Notes: generated by a model from the sequence alone, not told the origin. 64,000 nucleotides of DNA from Naumovozyma dairenensis CBS 421 (GCF_000227115.2 NC_016482.1:124001-188000), one strand, 5' to 3'. Shown: positions 50,072 to 60,975, counted from the first letter of the stretch. Numbers and translations: made by a program.

Positions 50072-51346
50072 TTAATGCGAGCTATGGGTTTTAAAAATAT
50101 CACCGAGTAAAGACTGTTGTTGATGTTCTGCTTGTTCCTCTTCACGATCGTCATCAACTTCATTATTTCTTGAAGATGGAACAATTTCATTGATATTTGG
50201 ATTTCCTAACATGTTTGATAATTCCTGAAGTTTCTTATTTAGTTGAAATTTGTCATTATCATCTTTATCACTCATAGATTTTAAATAGTTCTCTTCATGC
50301 ATCTCATTTTGTTGTTGTTTGTTGTTGCCGCTCGCACCATCATCATTCCGTTCTAAATCTTTCAATTCCTTCTTAATAATGTTTAGTTCCGATGATATAC
50401 TTTCCTTCTTATTTTGTATAGCTGATATCTTGTTGCAAAGTTCATTATTTGCCAAATTGATATCAAAGATATCATCTAAATCATTTTCTATCATATCAGT
50501 CAATTTTTGGAAAATTTTCAAATCTAATTTATACATCATTTTCTTAATTTTATTGTGATCATTCATTTTAAAATCTTTGATAGCTTGCATGACTAAATTA
50601 TCCTGAAAAAGGTTTTTAAATAAATCTTTGAAGATGCCAATTGATGTCATTGACATATTTGACACTAATAATTCATCTATGTTTTTACAATCTTGAAATT
50701 GGAAAGATGATTCAAAGGGATTTGTGTTCTTCTTGTTATTATTTAGATTTTTTCTTTTGTTTGGTGCTATACTTTTCTTATAATTATCAAATGCTGGTAA
50801 ATAATGTGAATCACGAGTTAAATCTACATCAAAGTTATCAACATCACGGTTGTAATTATTAACTTTTTTCTCTTTAAGTGGGTTATGAGCATCGAATAAT
50901 GGCTGAAATTGATGTTTGTTTATTATACTTGGAGGGTCTTCAGGTATGTTATCTTCATAAATTGAAATATCAGTACCAACAGAAGGAAGTATCGCATCAT
51001 TTAATTGAAGAGATTCTTTTGTTAATATATTATTCTGAACATTGAGATCACTCTGTTGTGACAATTTCGATGGATTGTTTTGTTTAGATATTCGAAAATT
51101 AGAAGGGAGTGGTAATTTTCTTTTCGGCGTTCTAATAACAATAATATTATCCTCATCTACAGTTTTTCTTAAATGGGATCCTCGTTGTCGGAGTAAAAGT
51201 TTAATGTTTCTTTCTGTATCCATATCCCAAACGTAATTTAGACGTGGGAATTCTTCTTCTTCATTGTCTTCCATAGTTTGTACAGAGGCAGCAGCAGCAG
51301 CAGCAGCAGCAGCAGATGTTGTCTCCGTTTCCATTTGAGATAACAA
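50072..51346 (-). CDS. AME1: Ame1, COMA inner-kinetochore subunit (CENP-U)
   Basis: 424 aa (S. cerevisiae 324). A conserved N-terminal motif (RNIKLLLRQRGSHLRKT, then IIVIRTPKRK) corresponds to the Ame1 sequence that recruits the Mtw1 complex. The central block FKDLFKNLFQDNLVMQAIKD, KMMYKLDLKIFQKLTDMIENDL and FDINLANNELCNKI is the Ame1 core that pairs with Okp1. Coiled coil follows (about 310-345). The tail is acidic and Gln-rich. COMA binds Mif2/CENP-C and the Cse4 tail. Unusual here: about 35 residues with a run of nine Ala (MLSQMETETTSAAAA start) precede the conserved motif, which is at the extreme N-terminus in S. cerevisiae. Start at the next Met (residue 5) is equally possible. Confidence 0.92.
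   Translation of the reverse strand: MLSQMETETTSAAAAAAAAASVQTMEDNEEEEFPRLNYVWDMDTERNIKLLLRQRGSHLRKTVDEDNIIVIRTPKRKLPLPSNFRISKQNNPSKLSQQSDLNVQNNILTKESLQLNDAILPSVGTDISIYEDNIPEDPPSIINKHQFQPLFDAHNPLKEKKVNNYNRDVDNFDVDLTRDSHYLPAFDNYKKSIAPNKRKNLNNNKKNTNPFESSFQFQDCKNIDELLVSNMSMTSIGIFKDLFKNLFQDNLVMQAIKDFKMNDHNKIKKMMYKLDLKIFQKLTDMIENDLDDIFDINLANNELCNKISAIQNKKESISSELNIIKKELKDLERNDDGASGNNKQQQNEMHEENYLKSMSDKDDNDKFQLNKKLQELSNMLGNPNINEIVPSSRNNEVDDDREEEQAEHQQQSLLGDIFKTHSSH
51287..51315 (-). repeat. (GCA)n trinucleotide run encoding poly-Ala in AME1
   Basis: About nine perfect GCA units on the plus strand; read on the minus strand as GCT/TGC-phase Ala codons. Confidence 0.9.
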
Positions 51347-51696
51347 TATTATGCAGTTATACTCTTAATGGTATCGTTATATAGAGCTCGAATAATCTAG
51401 AACAAATTGCGCCCTCCTCCTCCTTCCAATTCATTGGATTTTCTTTTGAAAATATAAACCCTTGAATAAAATGTTTAATGTTAGATCTATAGATAATCTT
51501 ATTCTTTATTATTGTTTGCTTGCTATAAATTTCCATAAAAAAAACATTCGCGAAAATGTTCTCTTGCGCGACACATTTTTTTTAACGTTTTTTGTTTGAC
51601 ATTTTTAGTTTTTAAACAATTTCTATTTATCTATAAATGAATGAATGATTTTGAGTATAGAATGACAAGGGCAAGAGCAAGAGATAGCTAGGAGGT
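51347..51696. promoter_or_regulatory. Intergenic AME1/TSR3
   Basis: 350 bp with the AME1 promoter and TSR3 3' end. An ACATTTTTTTTAACGTTTTTT stretch is AT-rich; no motif defended. Confidence 0.4.
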
Positions 51697-52770
51697 TCAT
51701 TCTATAATATTACCAAGACTATCATATCGTAGTTCAATTCCTTCCTCCTTCTCTTCTTCTTCCTCTTCTTCACTTTCTATGATATTCCCTAGATTATCGT
51801 ATCTTATTTCTTTCTCCTCTTCTGAAAGATACTCTTCATCTGTGTCTTCTATTACGTTTCCTAGATTATCATATCTCAACTCTTTATTCCTGGTTATGTG
51901 CTCTCCCCCATCTTCTTCTTCGTCATATTCTTCCTCTTCCTCCTCATCTTCATCGGATATATTCATGGATCGTAGGTTGGCGTCTAATCTATTAGTGTTC
52001 CCCATCATCCATATATCAGTTTCTTGCGCTTGTAATTTCCTTTCTGTAGCTTCTTGTTCAATCTTATCCAGCCATTCCTCTTGTGCAGCTTTAACTGAAT
52101 CTGAATCAGTACATTTGGAATATAATTCAAATAATTCCTCATTCAATTTTAAGAAATTCAACCCCCAAGAAAAATTTGATAATAAATCACTTGCCCAATC
52201 TGATCTTCCAATGATTGCAAAGCATGCAGCTAACGCTTCTACACAATTTAACTTCCATGGTCTACCATAATTAACTTGATTTGCCGCAACAAGGTAAGGT
52301 AATAATCTTTCGTTTTTCCCGCCATTCCCACCATTCAATTTACTAAATGGTATTTCATCAAGACGTGCCCAAGAACATTCTACCACAGCAGCTCCAAATT
52401 CTTTAATAATATCTGCATCATCAGGTGACACAACTTTTTTCCCATTTGGTGAGATGATCAAACCTTGGAATCGTTGACCTATTTTCAACGATTTAATCAA
52501 ACCTAATCTTTCTAATTTCTTACCACTACAACGTTTTGGATCACAATGATCAAAATCCCACATCCCAAGTTTCACAGGGATTTTCTTCACACTATGAATT
52601 TCGTCTATACCATCATCATTGTCATTTACCATTTGTGTCGATGTGAAATCATTATGTTTCTTCATTTCCATATTTTTATGATTATGTCTTGAACTATGAC
52701 CATTGGCACCACGATGAGCTCGAGGATTCTTAGGACCATCATCTCTACTCTTATTTTTACCTTTACCCAT
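51697..52770 (-). CDS. TSR3: Tsr3, 18S rRNA aminocarboxypropyl transferase
   Basis: 357 aa from the ATG at 52770 (MGKGKNKSRDD). The frame extends 44 codons upstream, but that part lacks family features. Family motifs: VKLGMWDFDHCDPKRCSGKKLERLGLIKSL, the AVVECSWARLDEIPF block, RLLPYLVAANQVNYGRPWKLNCVEALAACFAI with its S-adenosylmethionine site, and FSWGLNFLKLNEELFELY. Tsr3 adds the 3-amino-3-carboxypropyl group to the N1-methylpseudouridine of 18S rRNA late in 40S maturation, in the cytoplasm. The C-terminus has three copies of an ELRYDNLGNVIE-type unit spaced by acidic runs. In S. cerevisiae TSR3 and SGT2 are adjacent (YOR006C-YOR007C). Here VRL1-like sequence lies between them. Confidence 0.93.
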   Translation of the reverse strand: MGKGKNKSRDDGPKNPRAHRGANGHSSRHNHKNMEMKKHNDFTSTQMVNDNDDGIDEIHSVKKIPVKLGMWDFDHCDPKRCSGKKLERLGLIKSLKIGQRFQGLIISPNGKKVVSPDDADIIKEFGAAVVECSWARLDEIPFSKLNGGNGGKNERLLPYLVAANQVNYGRPWKLNCVEALAACFAIIGRSDWASDLLSNFSWGLNFLKLNEELFELYSKCTDSDSVKAAQEEWLDKIEQEATERKLQAQETDIWMMGNTNRLDANLRSMNISDEDEEEEEEYDEEEDGGEHITRNKELRYDNLGNVIEDTDEEYLSEEEKEIRYDNLGNIIESEEEEEEEKEEGIELRYDSLGNIIE

Positions 52771-53861
52771 TTTAATTGTTATAAATATATGTTCTTCTTC
52801 CGTACCGTCTCCTCTCGTCTTCGTTTGTCGTAAATTAGGTAAGGATAGACGTATTTCTTGGTCTATAATTATCACTCTTCGCAGTGGGTGATGGTACATC
52901 ATCTGAACTTCAAAAGGTTATTACAGTGCTCTCACTCTTGTCTCTCTGTCTCCTTCTAAAACTTTTCACTATTACATCGTTGGGGTTACCCGCTGAGAGA
53001 CACACACACACACACACACTCTCTCTCTAACTATACATGCACTTCCATATAAGAACTGTTATGCTTATACTCTAACTCTGTGCATCCCTGTACCTGAATA
53101 GATTAATTGCACCAGAAACTACTACTAATGTGTATCGGAATTGCTTACTTATTGGTATTCGTTACGACAAAAGGAACAAAAAAAAATATTATACGTAGAA
53201 GAGCTCATACACGATAATAAAGAAGAGAGTAAACCTTTCAGTAGCATTCCTTGGCTGAATTTTTTTGGAAGAAATCCCATTGTCATATTTTTTTAAAAAG
53301 GAAGAATACTTGAACTTCTATCCATTTTCTTTAGGCTAGCTTTTTTATTCTGTGCCATTTTGTATTTGTCTTTGTCTTTGTCTTTCTCTTGATGGGAAAG
53401 CAAATATACAAAGAAATGAACACTAGTTATCAAGTTAGCAATTTATCTATGTTTCATACGCCTGTGTATTAGTTGCATCCTTTGAAGTCAATGTTCTTCT
53501 TCTCTTACTTATTGGACACAAATCGTACAGAACAAATAGCCGCCAACGTAGGTAGGGCTAAAAAAAGGAAACACTCCCCAAATTACAACTCTAAACAAAA
53601 TTCAAGATATTTAAAAATAAAAACAGTAAGTACCCTAATATTTGTTGCTTTAGCACCCTTTCCTCATTTTAACCCTAAAAGGTTAAAATTAGAACCCCGG
53701 AATTCAAAAAGTGTATGGTATTTAAATTTAGAACAAAAGAAGAGATGAAGAAGAAGAACAATGGGAATCCCAAATAAACATGGTAAAACACATCGAAAAA
53801 TACCATTCCTAGTTATCCTAAGCATTACCGCATCATAATAGAACATTATCTGAGATGAGTA
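52771..53861. promoter_or_regulatory. Divergent intergenic region TSR3/VRL1
   Basis: 1.09 kb. Contains a (CA)n(CT)n tract (53000-53027), a TTTGTC repeat near 53368-53390 and a near-URS1 word TAGCCGCCAA at 53537-53546. The frame at 53473-53748 lacks features of a gene. Confidence 0.45.
53000..53027. repeat. (CA)n(CT)n microsatellite
   Basis: About ten CA followed by four CT units. Confidence 0.9.
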
Positions 53862-56800
53862 ATGTCTCAATACCATCTTCCTACTTTATTGAACCCACTA
53901 TTAAATGCCGTTTTCAATTGTCCTGATCCATCACATTCTCCCTTTAAAAAATTATTCACTACTTTGAAAAATCAACAATTTATATTATTGGTACCACCTA
54001 CTTCTACATTATTGAATTATACAGATTCTTATTACAAACTTTCCTTAAATGAATTATGTTATCATAACTCGGACTTCCTCGGATCCCACATATTAACATG
54101 GTCAAACGCTATTGACAGTAATAAAGATTCAACAACAACAAATGACGATGAAGAATTCGATAATTTAAATGGTAATAAATTCATCATAAAATGGAAACAT
54201 AATATAATATTCACAAGGGGAAACTTCTCGAATGATCAACGATTTAAAATCTTGAAAATTCATCCATTAACGAATTTTAATGATTATTTTCATGGCTCCA
54301 AGGAATTTTTTTTGATTTTCATTGATAAACCAATAACTGTATCATCTTTAATTGCGAATGATTCCCTAAAATGTTTACTTCCTAATACCAGGGATTTGAA
54401 ATCACAAGAGAAAGAAACTCCCTTAGTTCAAGATTTATCACAACAATCTAAATCATCATTTGAAAATGATTTAAATAAAAATGAAGCATGGAATTTGAAA
54501 TTTGGAATCCTATCCAATAATTATAAAATAGAATCATCAGAATTGGAACCAAACCATAAATTGTTTAGAGAACTTGTCAATGAAGCATTCATTGAAATTG
54601 ATTCAAAGAAATTTTTCCAAAAGAAAAAAAATTTCACCTCTGATCAATTATTCCAATTAACTCATGATTATATGGAACGTCACTTATACGATGAAATATG
54701 GTCACGTATATGGAAAATGATGATGAACTCGGTAAAAAATTATGCCGATGATCAAAAGGCACAGCATTTAATCAAGCATTTCTCCATAGTGGAAATTGAT
54801 CCAAATTTTTATGATATTTTCCCTTTAAAATTTGTCCCAATGTTAGAAAAAAATTTAAAACATTCAGTAACATGTATAAATAAATTGAAATCAACTAAAT
54901 CCTATACTGAAAAATCAACAATCTTAATTGAATCTTTACAAATTATAACGGATAGTAATACTGGCGGCGAAGAAAGCAAAGATAAGAATAAATCAGGTTA
55001 CCTTATTGATGCAGATAATTTATTAAATTTATTAACTTTGGTAATACTTCAATCGAACATAACACTTCATGATTTGAAAGCAAATTTATACTATCTCAAA
55101 TACTTTAGTACCGATGAATCATCATCAAGTTTTGGTATATTAAATTATACTATAGCCACTTTCCATATGGTCAGTCATGTATTAGAAAATGTTATAGATT
55201 GGGATCGTCTCAAAGAAAAATCTGATCTGATTGAGGAGTTAATCATGACAGATGATTTATCAACGTTATCTAGTACCTTCGAGAATGATAAGAAGACTTT
55301 ATTAATGTACAGAAATTCGAATGGAGAATCACTTTTAGCGTTAAGCATTATAAACAAACAAAATAAGAAATTTACACAATATCTAATAGAGTATGAGGAT
55401 ATATTAAATATGGATATTATTTCAAACGATCAATCCATGGATTCATCAACTTTATTATTACAAGCTATACGATCGAATAATTTTGAAGCTGCTATTATTC
55501 TCGTCAAGCTATTATTCCAAAATTGTCGAAATCAAAAGGAACTTATTTCATATATTAATCAAGTGGATATTCATAATAGAAATATTGGTCATTACTTAGT
55601 CATCAATTTAACCATTTTGAAAATTATTGGTCAATTTATAAATTGGAAACAAAAAGATGTTAACGGTAGAACACCTTTGTTTACAATATTTAGAAGCTAC
55701 GATCAATCTAATTATGATGAACTTGTTTGTCAAGTATTCCAAATAGCCATTAAATGGTATGCTGCAAATAATTTGAAATTTCAAATGAACGATCATGATG
55801 ATTCAAACGGTAATTCATTGTTACATATCCTACAAAATAATATTTCTATCCTTTTGGATTATGCTAAAGACCAAAATATCCCAATTAACTTGAATAAAAT
55901 GAATTGCAAAGGTTTTACGCCATTAATGATGTATTTCAAATATAAACGTTATGACAATATAAGGATGATAATAAAGGAAGAAAAATTGATTTTCAACAAA
56001 TTCCAATCCCCAAATTTTATTGATTGTTTTGATTATTCAGTGGATAGTTCCATCATGAATGATATTGGGGAATTTTTACTATCCAACGGACAATTATTTG
56101 GGAAAATAATAGTTTTATCTTTGAAAAAGCAAATGAGTACTGTACCATCTCTGCCGCGTGGGTTATATATTAATTATACCATACTAATAGATGAAGCTGA
56201 TAAGTCCACGTTAACGAAAACCATGAAGTTCACCTCATTGGTCAAATTTCTAAAGATAATGAAGCGGAAATATGCCATTAGTTTCTTACCCCTTGATACA
56301 TTATTGAATGAATCACAATCATTTCTAGATAAGAAAAGTAAAAATAATAATAATTTGAGGACAATCCCATTACGTTATATTGAAAAGTTAAGAATAAGAA
56401 GATTTTTGAAAAGATTAAATACATGTCTTGATGTATTATTACATTTTGATGATTCTACTATTGCTACGCCTTTATTATTATCTGAAACAGAATTATTGGA
56501 ATGGATCTCTATAGAAGAATCAAAATTAAGACGAAGTTCAACAACGCCGTCGGCAAAATCCAAGCTTGAAAATGCTATGGGGGAAAAGAAGAAGAAAGAG
56601 TTGAAACCTGAAAATATTAATATAATTCAAAATTTCTTAAAATTCAATCTAAATGAATTAAACACAATATCAATGAACTTGAAAGTTTTAAGTAAACTAG
56701 TTATATTTATGAATCTAAAAACATTAGATATTCATGATGCACAAATCAGGTTTAATGGATTGGTAAAAGGTTTGAATAACAAAGAAGTTCCATCAATTAT

Positions 56801-57443
56801 TGAGAAATCGTTCAATGTGATCGATTCATCAAGGTATGATGATGATAAGGGAGTATTATTGGAATCATTACATGAAGATATTTCTTTTTTTAATGAATGT
56901 ACATTAAAACTAATTCATGATGTTGAAAATATTATCAAGATAAAGATCCCAAATTGGTGGAAACTTTACGGGGAGTTGTTAGAGTTGAATAAATATTATC
57001 ATAAGAACTTCCCAAATTGTGTGGTGCACGCAAGACGAACTGACCTTTTATCAGGAAATAACGCCAATACCAATACTAATACTAATACTAATACTAATAC
57101 TAATAGTCCTCAACGTCTTCATCATCATTCAGAGCACCAGAATAATTCTAATAATGGTGTATTTGCAAATTTGATTGAGAATCAAAAGAATAAATTAGAA
57201 AGGAAGACCTCTCATCATATTGACGAAACTATTAGCCTGCTTGAGTCATTAGGTAGTGGATTGTTGAATAAACATGAACATCTTGCAGAAGAATTAAATA
57301 GATATATGGAGTTCAAAAACAGGTTTTTTGGAAGAAATATAATGAAAAATTTTGTAGGAGAAGATATTAAATTATTAGAGGAACATGTCTTGGTGTTAAA
57401 CGAGAATATGAATAAGAATAACGAAATGTTTTTAACATCATAG
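53862..57443 (+). CDS. VRL1: VPS9-ankyrin-PX protein, Vrl1 (VARP-like) homologue
   Basis: 1193 aa, uninterrupted. N-terminal region YHLPTLLNPLLNAVFNCPDPS. A VPS9-like domain ends at about 440: YTEKSTILIESLQII near 347, LIDADNLLNLLTLVILQSN near 380 with the conserved Asp, and FGILNYTIATFHMVSHVLE near 425. Ankyrin-like repeats span about 486-720 (NGESLLALSI, NGRTPLFTIF, GNSLLHILQN, GFTPLMMYFK). A PX-like segment covers about 750-860. The rest is helical and includes an Asn-Thr repeat near 1068-1082. VPS9 domains activate Rab5-type GTPases. S. cerevisiae Vrl1 has this order and joins Vin1 in a sorting-nexin-BAR endosomal coat, though laboratory strains carry a broken gene (YML003W/YML002W). The symbol is inferred from domain order. 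Confidence 0.78.
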   Translation: MSQYHLPTLLNPLLNAVFNCPDPSHSPFKKLFTTLKNQQFILLVPPTSTLLNYTDSYYKLSLNELCYHNSDFLGSHILTWSNAIDSNKDSTTTNDDEEFDNLNGNKFIIKWKHNIIFTRGNFSNDQRFKILKIHPLTNFNDYFHGSKEFFLIFIDKPITVSSLIANDSLKCLLPNTRDLKSQEKETPLVQDLSQQSKSSFENDLNKNEAWNLKFGILSNNYKIESSELEPNHKLFRELVNEAFIEIDSKKFFQKKKNFTSDQLFQLTHDYMERHLYDEIWSRIWKMMMNSVKNYADDQKAQHLIKHFSIVEIDPNFYDIFPLKFVPMLEKNLKHSVTCINKLKSTKSYTEKSTILIESLQIITDSNTGGEESKDKNKSGYLIDADNLLNLLTLVILQSNITLHDLKANLYYLKYFSTDESSSSFGILNYTIATFHMVSHVLENVIDWDRLKEKSDLIEELIMTDDLSTLSSTFENDKKTLLMYRNSNGESLLALSIINKQNKKFTQYLIEYEDILNMDIISNDQSMDSSTLLLQAIRSNNFEAAIILVKLLFQNCRNQKELISYINQVDIHNRNIGHYLVINLTILKIIGQFINWKQKDVNGRTPLFTIFRSYDQSNYDELVCQVFQIAIKWYAANNLKFQMNDHDDSNGNSLLHILQNNISILLDYAKDQNIPINLNKMNCKGFTPLMMYFKYKRYDNIRMIIKEEKLIFNKFQSPNFIDCFDYSVDSSIMNDIGEFLLSNGQLFGKIIVLSLKKQMSTVPSLPRGLYINYTILIDEADKSTLTKTMKFTSLVKFLKIMKRKYAISFLPLDTLLNESQSFLDKKSKNNNNLRTIPLRYIEKLRIRRFLKRLNTCLDVLLHFDDSTIATPLLLSETELLEWISIEESKLRRSSTTPSAKSKLENAMGEKKKKELKPENINIIQNFLKFNLNELNTISMNLKVLSKLVIFMNLKTLDIHDAQIRFNGLVKGLNNKEVPSIIEKSFNVIDSSRYDDDKGVLLESLHEDISFFNECTLKLIHDVENIIKIKIPNWWKLYGELLELNKYYHKNFPNCVVHARRTDLLSGNNANTNTNTNTNTNTNSPQRLHHHSEHQNNSNNGVFANLIENQKNKLERKTSHHIDETISLLESLGSGLLNKHEHLAEELNRYMEFKNRFFGRNIMKNFVGEDIKLLEEHVLVLNENMNKNNEMFLTS
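57063..57104 (+). repeat. (AATACT)n repeat in VRL1 coding sequence
   Basis: Six-bp units giving alternating Asn-Thr codons. Confidence 0.85.
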
Positions 57444-57658
57444 TGTAGACTTTATAACATTGATTTATATTGCAAAAAAGAGAGGGGCAGAAACAAAGAA
57501 AGGTTACTTTATAGACTAGATTATTTAATTTTCATTATAATTTTCACTGTATATACGAGAAATTTAAATTTCTACTATAGACTGAAGAATATTTTCTTTA
57601 TCCTTTATCTACAAATATATATATAGATAGATATCAATAACAACTCATTTAGTTTTAT

Positions 57659-58708
57659 CTATTGTTTATCTTGATTTTCTTCGGAAGGGTTTCCCTTAAA
57701 CAAGTTGCTTGCCATATTTCTAATGGCAGGGTTATTCATTATATCGTTCATGTCAGTATTACCATTTTTGAAATTATTTGCTAAATCTCTCATGCTTGGA
57801 TCAGACATCATAGATTGCACCTGTTGCATAGCATTAGGGTCAGACATTAGTTTTTGTGCAGTAGACATAAAATCAGGATTACTTAAGAGACTACCTAAAC
57901 CACCACCCATACCAGCACCACCAAATAAGGAAGACATGTCTGGCATACCTCCTGCAAATGGATTAGGAGCATTTCCTTGGGCTGACTCATTAGTTTGTTG
58001 TTGTCCTTGTCCTTGTTCTGGTGTCTTTGACTTTTCCACGTTCATTGATTCTTCAACTCTCTTCTTTGCAGTCTCATAATCTCTCTTCATACCTGCAGTG
58101 GCGTTATCACCTTCGATGTCTAAAACTTTTTTATATGATTCTAGAGCTTCTTCATGTTTACCTAATCCATACTTCGCGAATGCTAACCTTGAATAACCCT
58201 TTGAGTAGGATGGATCAATCTTGATAGCAGATTCAGCATCTTTAATAGCTTCTTCAAATTCCTTGAGAGATGAATGAGCAGCAGCTCTGTTAGCATAGTA
58301 GATGGCATTAGTAGGTAAAATCTTAATAGCTTCAGTATATTTTTCGACAGCCAAATGGAAATCTTTCATAGCCATAGCCTTATTACCTTCCAATTTGAAG
58401 GCTTCAGCATTAGCTTTAATTTCAGCATCTTCGACTGGAATATTGACTTCGACCGATTCTTCCTTTTCAATCGTGGTATTAGCAGTAGCGGTAGAAGTAG
58501 TGTTTAGGATATCAACTAAGGTCTTACCATTAAATTTGTTCTTTATAGTTTCTGGAACAACTTCACGATCAAATTCTAAAGCTTCAGAGATACAGTCCAT
58601 GGCAACATTTAATGAGTCGGCATTATCTTCAGAAACTTCATTCTTTTCGATGATAGTGGATAAGAAATCAACAATAAGAGCACCGATATCTTTATTATTT
58701 AAGGACAT
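57659..58708 (-). CDS. SGT2: Sgt2, TPR co-chaperone of the GET pathway
   Basis: 349 aa (S. cerevisiae 346). N-terminal dimerisation domain (about 1-75; IGALIVDFLSTIIEKNEVSEDNADSL), which binds Get4-Get5. Three TPRs (about 98-210: AFKLEGNKAMAMKDFHLAVEKYTEAIKILP, YYANRAAAHSSLKEFEEAIKDAESAIKIDP, GYSRLAFAKYGLGKHEEALESYKKVL) for Hsp70/Hsp90 ends. The C-terminal part is Gly/Met/Gln-rich with NPDFMSTAQKLMSDPNAMQQV-type helices that hold the hydrophobic tail of tail-anchored proteins before transfer to Get3. Cytosolic. Downstream of VRL1 in convergent orientation. Confidence 0.97.
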   Translation of the reverse strand: MSLNNKDIGALIVDFLSTIIEKNEVSEDNADSLNVAMDCISEALEFDREVVPETIKNKFNGKTLVDILNTTSTATANTTIEKEESVEVNIPVEDAEIKANAEAFKLEGNKAMAMKDFHLAVEKYTEAIKILPTNAIYYANRAAAHSSLKEFEEAIKDAESAIKIDPSYSKGYSRLAFAKYGLGKHEEALESYKKVLDIEGDNATAGMKRDYETAKKRVEESMNVEKSKTPEQGQGQQQTNESAQGNAPNPFAGGMPDMSSLFGGAGMGGGLGSLLSNPDFMSTAQKLMSDPNAMQQVQSMMSDPSMRDLANNFKNGNTDMNDIMNNPAIRNMASNLFKGNPSEENQDKQ

Positions 58709-59286
58709 TTTTTAAAGTGAGATTTTAGCTACTTGAGGGATGCTTATTATTTCTTTGAACTATATTGGTTACTTTGAAAGATGTTCCATATATATATATA
58801 TGTATAGCTTAAGTCTATGTTTGTATAATGTTACTATTTCTTTAAGATTCCAAAGTTTTCTAAATACTGGACAAAATCCCACCCCAGGGTAACACACTAT
58901 ATTCAATGGGTGGCATCAAAATACTAAAAAAAGTGTCTCAAAATATGGCAAAAAGGAAGTTACTTTCATTAATAGATATATATGATGGTTTTAGGTCCAT
59001 GAGTTCATGAAGTTATTAAGTATATTAACTGTGTTATTGAATCAAGTCTTTTTTGAACTATGCGATATGAAAAAAAAGATTCGTTTTGTTGAAAAATCAT
59101 ATAGATGTATTAGAATAAAAGATAGAAAAGTATATATACATATAAAGAGTTTATCACGGTTAAAAATTTAGATTAATATCATAAGAAGGAACCTTTTTTT
59201 TGTAACATGTCATTAGAATTATATTTTTGTTATTTTTGTTCGTGTGCTTAGTCATTAAGTAAAAGAGCATTAGCTTGCAACGATTA
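58709..59286. promoter_or_regulatory. Intergenic SGT2/HXT
   Basis: 578 bp holding the SGT2 promoter and the transporter 3' end. An (AT)n tract sits at about 58789-58802. No gene. Confidence 0.4.
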
Positions 59287-60975
59287 TTAGTTCTTGCTGA
59301 ACATTCTCTTGTAAATTGGCTTGTCATCAGTAGCTAAAGCTTCAGCGTTATAATCAGTTCCTCTTTGAGATGGTGGAACCCAAGAAGCAGATTTCCATGG
59401 TAAGACACCTTCTTCCCACATTAAATTGACATCTTCTAATTGTAACCCTTTAGTTTCTGGAACAAAAGCAAAGACATAGCAATAAGAAAACACTAAACAA
59501 CCTAAAAAGACATATCCATAGTAGAAATTAATGGCACCAGTGATGAAAGGAGTAAAGAACCCAATACAGAAATTCCACATTTGGTTAGAAACAGTACCTA
59601 AAGCCATACCTTTAGCCTTAACTCTCAATGGGAAAGATTCCGAGATAATAACGAATGGAATAGGAGCCCAAGTAGTAGCGAAACAGAAAATGAAGAAACA
59701 AGAAAAGACAATCATAGTGTTACCAGCACCTTTGGAAGATGGTTGATCTTGACCATTAGGCCATAATTTAGTGACACCAACAGAGGCAAAGACAACCATA
59801 CAACAAACCATACCAGCAGCACCCCATAATAAACAAGTACGACGACCATACTTATCAACAACGTATAAGGCAACAAAAGTGGAAGCAAAATTAACAATAC
59901 CGAAAATAAGAGATGTTTGGAAAGAATCTTCTAGACCAACAGCTTTGAAAATAATAGTACCATAGTAAAAGAAATAGTTACATCCGGTTAATTGTTGTAA
60001 AGCTAGGACAATAACACCCATTAAAGTACGTTGTAAAACTTTGGTCTTAGTTTGGAATAATTCACTCCATGAGGCAGAACCAGCTGCTTGTTCAGCTTCC
60101 ACGGCAATTTGAACCAATTCAATTTCTTGAATAGTAGCTGGATCATCAATGGTAACTTTGTTAGATTTAGCTACAGATCTTTTAGCTTCTTCAATTTGAC
60201 CCTTTTCAACCAAATATCTTGGAGATTCTGGGACAATAAACATAGCACCAATCATAACTAAAGCCCAAGCGAAACATAACCCTAATGGGACTCTCCATTG
60301 AATTGAGTTATCGTAAGTCTTTGTACCGTAATTAGTACAGTAACCTAAGAACATACCGAAAGTGATCATTAATTGATAACAAGAGACTAAAGTACCTCTT
60401 AAATGTTTTGGAGAGATTTCAGAAATCAACATAGGAGACAAAACAGCAATGGTACCAGAACCTAAACCAGCGATAATTCTACCAATGAAGTATTGGTACC
60501 ATTTGTCAATAGAAGCAATTTGAATGACAATACCGACGATATAGATGAAAACAGCAATGACAATACCCTTTCTACGACCAACAGTATCACCTAGACGACC
60601 TAAGACAACGGAACCAATAGCACAACCGACATTGAAAATGGAAACCAATAGACCAGTTCTGACTTTGGATAAGTATTTACTACCATCTGAATGGGAACTA
60701 CCGAATCTATTGATATAATCTGAATGAGATAAGAACCCACCAATGGTACCGGTATCCCAACCTGAAATGAAACCACCGAAAGCGACCATTAAACACATGA
60801 TACAGACGGAGAGGTAAGCAGAGGCGGGTTTTTTTGGAATTTCAATAATTTGTGAATCAATTTCATTGAAATCTTGAGAATCCTTTTTCATCTCTTGGAA
60901 ACTTTGGCTGGAATGGACAGAGCCTGCGGTGGAAGAATGAACATCTTCTCCTGTTGGAGATTGACTATAATCCAT
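59287..60975 (-). CDS. Hexose transporter (HXT family, MFS sugar porter)
   Basis: 562 aa, the usual length of Hxt proteins. Ser-rich cytosolic N-terminus, then 12 membrane spans starting at [28 protein letters not shown]. Sugar-porter signatures: [74 protein letters not shown], and the closing PETKG. The C-terminus [11 protein letters not shown] resembles Hxt1/Hxt3/Hxt6/Hxt7. Imports glucose and other hexoses by facilitated diffusion at the plasma membrane. Which S. cerevisiae HXT is orthologous cannot be told from this, because the family is amplified and gene-converted. Codon choice looks strongly biased (repeated GGT, GCT, ACC type codons), fitting high expression. Its 3-kb upstream region carries Mig1-type sites. 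Confidence 0.93.
   Translation of the reverse strand: MDYSQSPTGEDVHSSTAGSVHSSQSFQEMKKDSQDFNEIDSQIIEIPKKPASAYLSVCIMCLMVAFGGFISGWDTGTIGGFLSHSDYINRFGSSHSDGSKYLSKVRTGLLVSIFNVGCAIGSVVLGRLGDTVGRRKGIVIAVFIYIVGIVIQIASIDKWYQYFIGRIIAGLGSGTIAVLSPMLISEISPKHLRGTLVSCYQLMITFGMFLGYCTNYGTKTYDNSIQWRVPLGLCFAWALVMIGAMFIVPESPRYLVEKGQIEEAKRSVAKSNKVTIDDPATIQEIELVQIAVEAEQAAGSASWSELFQTKTKVLQRTLMGVIVLALQQLTGCNYFFYYGTIIFKAVGLEDSFQTSLIFGIVNFASTFVALYVVDKYGRRTCLLWGAAGMVCCMVVFASVGVTKLWPNGQDQPSSKGAGNTMIVFSCFFIFCFATTWAPIPFVIISESFPLRVKAKGMALGTVSNQMWNFCIGFFTPFITGAINFYYGYVFLGCLVFSYCYVFAFVPETKGLQLEDVNLMWEEGVLPWKSASWVPPSQRGTDYNAEALATDDKPIYKRMFSKN

Noticed and set aside
53537..53546. TAGCCGCCAA as a functional URS1 of VRL1
   Set aside because: One mismatch in the consensus and neither neighbour is a meiotic gene; left as a note only.
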